Shown here: positions 48,547 through 52,270 of the stretch, piece after piece | Numbering within the stretch: position 1 is the stretch's first letter | Layout: every line of letters begins with the position of its first letter | NCBI RefSeq assembly: GCF_023716925.1 | Contig: NZ_JAMQQG010000286.1 | Coordinates: 1 to 52,270, forward strand | Source of the DNA: Frankia sp. R82 | GTDB lineage: Bacteria; Actinomycetota; Actinomycetes; Frankiales; Frankiaceae | DNA length: 52,270 nucleotides | Reading direction: 5' to 3' | Notes under the pieces: generated by a model | Seen by the model: the letters and a program-made list of their open reading frames with translations, nothing else | What the model was told of the DNA's origin: nothing | The model's database searches: none | Made by a program: the position numbers and the translations under genes

Positions 48547-50001
48547 GTGGCGACGATGACCGAGCAGACGCCCGACGTGGGTCTCCGCACCCTGCCACGG
48601 TCGGCCGGCGCCGACCGGCGAGTCCTGGCACCGCTCGCGCTCGCGCAGTTCATCTGCAGCTTCGCCGGGTCGAACATGAACGTGATGATCAACGACATCA
48701 GCCATGACCTCGACACGACCGTCCAGGCCGTTCAGGTCGTCATCACGGTCTTCCTGCTCGTCATGGCCGCGCTGATGATTCCCGGCGGCAAGCTGACCGA
48801 CCTGCTCGGTCGCAAACGCTGCTTTCTCGTCGGGCTCGCGGTGTACGGGACGGGTGCGTTGCTCAGCGCCGCCGCACCGGGCGTGGGCGTGCTGCTTCTC
48901 GGCAACTCGATCCTGGAGGGCATCGGCACCGCCCTGCTGATTCCCCCGGTCTACATCCTCACCACGGTGCTGTTCACCGACCTCACCGCCCGGGCCCGCG
49001 CCTTCGGGGTCATCATGGCCGGCGGCGGCCTCGGGGCGGCGGCGGGCCCGCTCATCGGCGGCCTGATCACCTCCGCGATCAGCTGGCGCGCGGCGTTCGC
49101 CTTCCAGGCCCTGATCATCGCACTCGTCATCGGGCTGAGCCGGTCCATCACCGACCCGCTCCCGGCGGACCCGCACCGTCACTTCGACATCCCGGGCGCG
49201 GTCCTGTCCGCAGGCGGTCTCACCCTGATCGTCCTGGGCATCCTCGCCGCCGACGACGACCTGGCACTCACCGCCGCACTTCTGGTCGCCGGACTGCTTG
49301 TGCTGGCCGGATTCCTGCACTGGGTACGCCGCGAGGAGCGAGCCGGCCGGGAGCCGTTGCTGTCCACCAGCCTGTTTCGCAACCGGGTCTCGAACCTCGG
49401 CCTGATCACCCAGAACATCCAGTGGCTGCTGCTGATGGGCTCGTCCTTCACCGTCGCCACGTTCCTGCAGGTGGTACGCGGCTATGACGCCATCAGGACG
49501 GGCCTCATCTTCACCGCGGCCACGGTCGGTCTGCTCGCCTCGTCGACCGCCGCTGAGCGGCTCGCGAAACGTCACTCCCAGGGCGCCCTGATCACGGCCG
49601 GGTTCGCCCTGGCCATCGCCGGAATCATCGTCCTGATCGGCCTGGTCGCCGGATCACGCAGCCCCTGGGCGTTCACCCCCGGGCTGTTGCTGATCGGTCT
49701 CGGCCTCGGGGTGATGCTCACCCCCTCGGTCAACGTCGTCCAGTCCTCCTTTCCCGAACAACGCCAGGGCGAGATCTCCGGCCTGTCCCGCAGCGTCTCG
49801 AACCTCGGTTCCTCCTTCGGCACCGCCATCGCCGGGACCATCCTCGTCGCCGGCCTGACCACGAACGCCTACGCCACCGCCATGGCCACCCTCGCCGTCC
49901 TCGGCGTCGGCGGCCTGGTCGCCGCCGTGCTGATGTCCCGGACCGCTTCCACGGTCACCGCACCGGATGGCGGCCGGCCCGCTATCGGCCCGCACGACTG
50001 A
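48547..50001 (+). CDS. MFS transporter, DHA2-type drug exporter
   Basis: The 484-residue protein has about 14 hydrophobic segments. It carries the MFS motif A-like loop GGKLTDLLGRKRCFLVGLAV near residue 80, and a motif C-like GGGLGAAAGPLIGGLI near 160, typical of proton-driven exporters. It starts at GTG 48547 after GCGAGG (an ATG three codons on is possible). It lies 30 bp after the GH15 gene on the same strand. No regulator is adjacent, and the substrate is not predictable. Confidence 0.9.
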   Translation: MATMTEQTPDVGLRTLPRSAGADRRVLAPLALAQFICSFAGSNMNVMINDISHDLDTTVQAVQVVITVFLLVMAALMIPGGKLTDLLGRKRCFLVGLAVYGTGALLSAAAPGVGVLLLGNSILEGIGTALLIPPVYILTTVLFTDLTARARAFGVIMAGGGLGAAAGPLIGGLITSAISWRAAFAFQALIIALVIGLSRSITDPLPADPHRHFDIPGAVLSAGGLTLIVLGILAADDDLALTAALLVAGLLVLAGFLHWVRREERAGREPLLSTSLFRNRVSNLGLITQNIQWLLLMGSSFTVATFLQVVRGYDAIRTGLIFTAATVGLLASSTAAERLAKRHSQGALITAGFALAIAGIIVLIGLVAGSRSPWAFTPGLLLIGLGLGVMLTPSVNVVQSSFPEQRQGEISGLSRSVSNLGSSFGTAIAGTILVAGLTTNAYATAMATLAVLGVGGLVAAVLMSRTASTVTAPDGGRPAIGPHD

Positions 50002-50011
50002 CCTGCACCCG

Positions 50012-50029
50012 GTGGCCTCAGATGGCCAC
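50012..50029. terminator. Hairpin between convergent genes
   Basis: GTGGCC (50012-50017) pairs with GGCCAC (50024-50029) around TCAGAT, in the 31-bp gap between the converging MFS and YihY-like genes. It could stop transcription from both sides. Confidence 0.4.
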
Positions 50030-50032
50030 GGT

Positions 50033-50962
50033 TCAGCACCTGAACAGGGATCTCACCCGCCGTCCGACCGTGCCGATCACGGATATTTCCTGCGTGTTGT
50101 ACCAGGCCCCGACGATCGCCCCTCCGGTGAGCACGACCCCGAGTCCGATCAGCCAGGAAAGAAGTGTGAAAACGACTCCGATCTCGCCGTAGTTCCGCTC
50201 GTTCTCCACGATCGACGTCGAGAACAGCAGCCGGCTCACCACCCCGAGGCCGGTCAGGCCGATCGTGGTGAACACGGCCACGGGCAGGATGTCCCGCCAG
50301 GCCAGCCGACCGCGGACGAGAACCCAGGTGCCGATCCAGAACAGCAGCCCCATCGCGGCGATGACGATCAGAGCCTGGCATACCTGGCCGACGACCGTGC
50401 CGGTGAGCGCCGCCCCGGTGGCGGTGGTGCCAGCCAGAAAGACGATCAGTCCGGCGAGCCAGACCGCCTGGGCCGGCACACCGCGCAGACCGAACGCCGG
50501 AACCCGGAAGACCCGCAGATAGACCGACTGCACCGCCCCGGCCAGGCTCAGTCCCCCCAGGCTCAGCCAGACCGCACCGAGGACCGTCCACTCAGCCTGC
50601 GCGGATCCGCCGCTGTGGGGGGTGAACAGACGCTCGACGGCCAGCGCGGCGTCGTGGTTCAGCCCCATCCGCCGGACGATGATCTCGGCCGCGCCGCCGG
50701 GGCGCAGCGGCGACACCGCGGCCAGCGTGATGACAAACGGGAAGAACAGCATCAGGATGAGCGCGGCGAGAGTCATCGCCCCGTTTATCAGGTCACTTTC
50801 CCACAACTGGCAGGCCAGGCCCTCCGCCGACGAACCGCGCCACCTTTCCCGATACCCTCCGCATTTTCTCTGCGCCCGCCTCCGAGCCTCGGAAAGGCGC
50901 CTTTCCGAGTACTCGCGGCTATCCCGGACGCCGACTCCTCCCCGCCGCCGACCCACTCCCAC
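50033..50962 (-). CDS. YihY/BrkB-like integral membrane protein
   Basis: The frame encodes about 310 residues from GTG 50962 (GTG 50956 also possible; neither has a clear ribosome site, so the start is uncertain). A basic N-terminal stretch (SERRLSEARRRAQRKCGGYRERW) is followed by six hydrophobic helices. They include LILMLFFPFVITLAAVSPL, FWIGTWVLVRGRLAWRDILP and LLSWLIGLGVVLTGGAIVGA, matching the YihY/UPF0761 (formerly RNase BN) fold. The function of the family is not settled. The usual N-terminal segment before the first helix is atypical here. Confidence 0.65.
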   Translation of the reverse strand: MGVGRRRGGVGVRDSREYSERRLSEARRRAQRKCGGYRERWRGSSAEGLACQLWESDLINGAMTLAALILMLFFPFVITLAAVSPLRPGGAAEIIVRRMGLNHDAALAVERLFTPHSGGSAQAEWTVLGAVWLSLGGLSLAGAVQSVYLRVFRVPAFGLRGVPAQAVWLAGLIVFLAGTTATGAALTGTVVGQVCQALIVIAAMGLLFWIGTWVLVRGRLAWRDILPVAVFTTIGLTGLGVVSRLLFSTSIVENERNYGEIGVVFTLLSWLIGLGVVLTGGAIVGAWYNTQEISVIGTVGRRVRSLFRC

Positions 50963-51157
50963 AGCATCACCCGAAGTGAGGGTCGGCGCATCCCACCTGG
51001 TTGAGGAGGCGGAAGCAGGCGCCGATATTTCCGGAATCTCGCGGCGCCGTTCTCCGCCTCGTCCACGACCGGTTTTCGGCTGCTCCTCGCCGGGCAGGAA
51101 CCGGCCGCGAGACCGCGCTGGCAGCCGCACCAGGCAGAAAGCAGGGGGGACCGCACC

Positions 51158-52270
51158 ATGGTTACCAGTGCTGGCGGCAGTTCCGACGGCCCGGCACATT
51201 CGGACGACACATCCTTCCTGTCCGGCGGGGAACGCGCGGAGTACGAGCGGCTGCGCGGCGCGGCAGCGGTGCGCCACGACCGGCTGAGGACCGTCGGGGC
51301 ATCCCTGCTGCTCCTGCTGGCCGCCGTGCTGGCGCCGCTCGCCGTGGTCGCCACCTGGGCGGACACGACGATCTCCGACACGGACCGGTACGCCGACACC
51401 GTCGCACCGCTCGCCACCGACCCCGCGGTGCAGAACATGGTGATCAACCATCTGACCGACCTGGTCGTCAGGAACGTCAACGTCGACCAGGTCACCGCGT
51501 CACTCGACGGTGTCCTCACCCGAAACAACGTTTCCCCCGTCGTCGTGGACCACGCCGACGCCCTGACCGGCGCGTTGAAAAACGCCCTGACCAGCGCGGT
51601 ACATCAGGTGGTTCAGGGAGTGGTCACCAGTGACCAGTTCCCCCTGGTATGGCAGAACGCGAACCGTCGGGCGCATGCCGCCGTGGTGAAGGTGCTCACC
51701 GACCAGGGCAGCAACGTCCTACAGGCCAAGGACGACACGATCGTGTTGGACATCGGCCCGATCGTCGACAGTGTGCGGCAGCGGCTGGCCGACGCCGGTT
51801 TCGAGCAGGCCGGCAGAATTCCCGACGTCGACCGACAGATCGTGCTGCTGCGGACGGACACCCTGACCACGACCCAGGACGCCCTGCACCTGCTCGCCGT
51901 CCTCGGCCGGTGGCTGCCGGTCGCCGTGGTGGCGCTCGCCGCGCTGGGCGTGTGGCTGGCGCCCTCGCACCGCGCCGGGCTCATGGCCCTGGGCGTCGGC
52001 CTCGGCGTGACGATGATCGTCCTGCTCGTGGTGCTGGCCGTCGCGCGCCAGCGCTATCTGGACTCCGTCCCGCCCGACACCCTGCCGCACGACGCGGCAG
52101 CGGCCATCTACGACGTTCTCGTCCGTTTTCTGCGAGACAGCGCGCTGACCTGGCTGATCGTAGCCATCATCACCGTGGTCGCCGGATATCTCCACGGGCC
52201 GGGACGCGGGGCCCGCGCCCTGCGCACCGGCGCCACCCACACCACCGGGGCCGCCGGCCGGGCCGCGGCC
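51158..52270 (+). CDS. Actinobacterial membrane protein with large external domain (3' partial)
   Basis: The frame from ATG 51158 (behind GCAGGGGGGA) stays open for 371 codons to the end of the window. After a hydrophilic ~45-residue start there is one helix (ASLLLLLAAVLAPLAVVATW). An external region of about 190 residues follows (WADTTISDTDRYADTVAPLA; repeated Val/Asp-rich helices). Then come three more helices (LLAVLGRWLPVAVVALAALG; MALGVGLGVTMIVLLVVLAV; ALTWLIVAIITVVAGYL). It resembles conserved actinobacterial membrane proteins of unknown function. It is divergent from the YihY-like gene and could share a promoter region with it. Confidence 0.8.
   Translation, partial: MVTSAGGSSDGPAHSDDTSFLSGGERAEYERLRGAAAVRHDRLRTVGASLLLLLAAVLAPLAVVATWADTTISDTDRYADTVAPLATDPAVQNMVINHLTDLVVRNVNVDQVTASLDGVLTRNNVSPVVVDHADALTGALKNALTSAVHQVVQGVVTSDQFPLVWQNANRRAHAAVVKVLTDQGSNVLQAKDDTIVLDIGPIVDSVRQRLADAGFEQAGRIPDVDRQIVLLRTDTLTTTQDALHLLAVLGRWLPVAVVALAALGVWLAPSHRAGLMALGVGLGVTMIVLLVVLAVARQRYLDSVPPDTLPHDAAAAIYDVLVRFLRDSALTWLIVAIITVVAGYLHGPGRGARALRTGATHTTGAAGRAAA

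Overview
The window is high-GC DNA with GTG and TTG starts, dense operons with 4-bp stop/start overlaps, a typical actinobacterial sulfur leader peptide and a Pgl-type BREX locus. It comes from an actinobacterium. A Frankia- or Streptomyces-like lineage is plausible, but nothing seen here fixes the genus.

Layout. (1) Positions 1-4181 hold the 3' part of a hybrid sensor kinase (HAMP-GAF-HisKA-HATPase-REC-Hpt) and an NCS1 purine/cytosine-type permease with an unusual Cys/His-rich tail. (2) Positions 4452-9083 (minus strand) hold a sulfonate-uptake operon: a leader peptide, SsuA-like lipoprotein, SsuC-like permease, SsuB-like ATPase and TauD-like dioxygenase. A Phd/RelE toxin-antitoxin pair follows. 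(3) A quinone-reductase-like MDR protein lies at 9189-10157, then a wrecked Fic-family gene. (4) Positions 10797-33746 (minus strand) are a defence island. It holds a complete type 2 BREX (Pgl) set, pglW-pglX-pglY-pglZ-brxD-brxHI, then a second large helicase gene broken by a 7-bp repeat expansion. (5) Positions 33909-42060 continue the island on the plus strand. They hold a deletion-fused remnant of an AAA ATPase + DUF4276 pair, a divergent HExxH mini-peptidase, and a tightly linked three-gene operon that I cannot assign to a named system: an XRE-HTH/P-loop ATPase/helical-repeat protein, a small winged-helix-like protein, and an AAA-HerA double ATPase. (6) From 42121 on there are ordinary genes: a PadR regulator with its membrane partner, a decayed Rieske ferredoxin, a cation/proton antiporter, a class II glutamine amidotransferase, a GH15 glucoamylase/trehalase-like enzyme, an MFS exporter, a YihY-like membrane protein and a 3'-truncated membrane protein.

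How they work together. In known BREX-2/Pgl systems PglX methylates host DNA, PglW is a kinase, PglY and BrxD are P-loop ATPases, PglZ is an alkaline-phosphatase-fold partner that restrains PglX, and BrxHI is a helicase. All six reading frames are open here, so the system looks functional. The pglX segment from the NPPY motif through the presumed target-recognition region is markedly AT-richer than everything around it. This suggests exchange of specificity. The genes flanking BREX (Fic, helicase, AAA/DUF4276) are all broken, while the three-gene ATPase operon is intact. That operon is the best candidate for an undescribed defence system.
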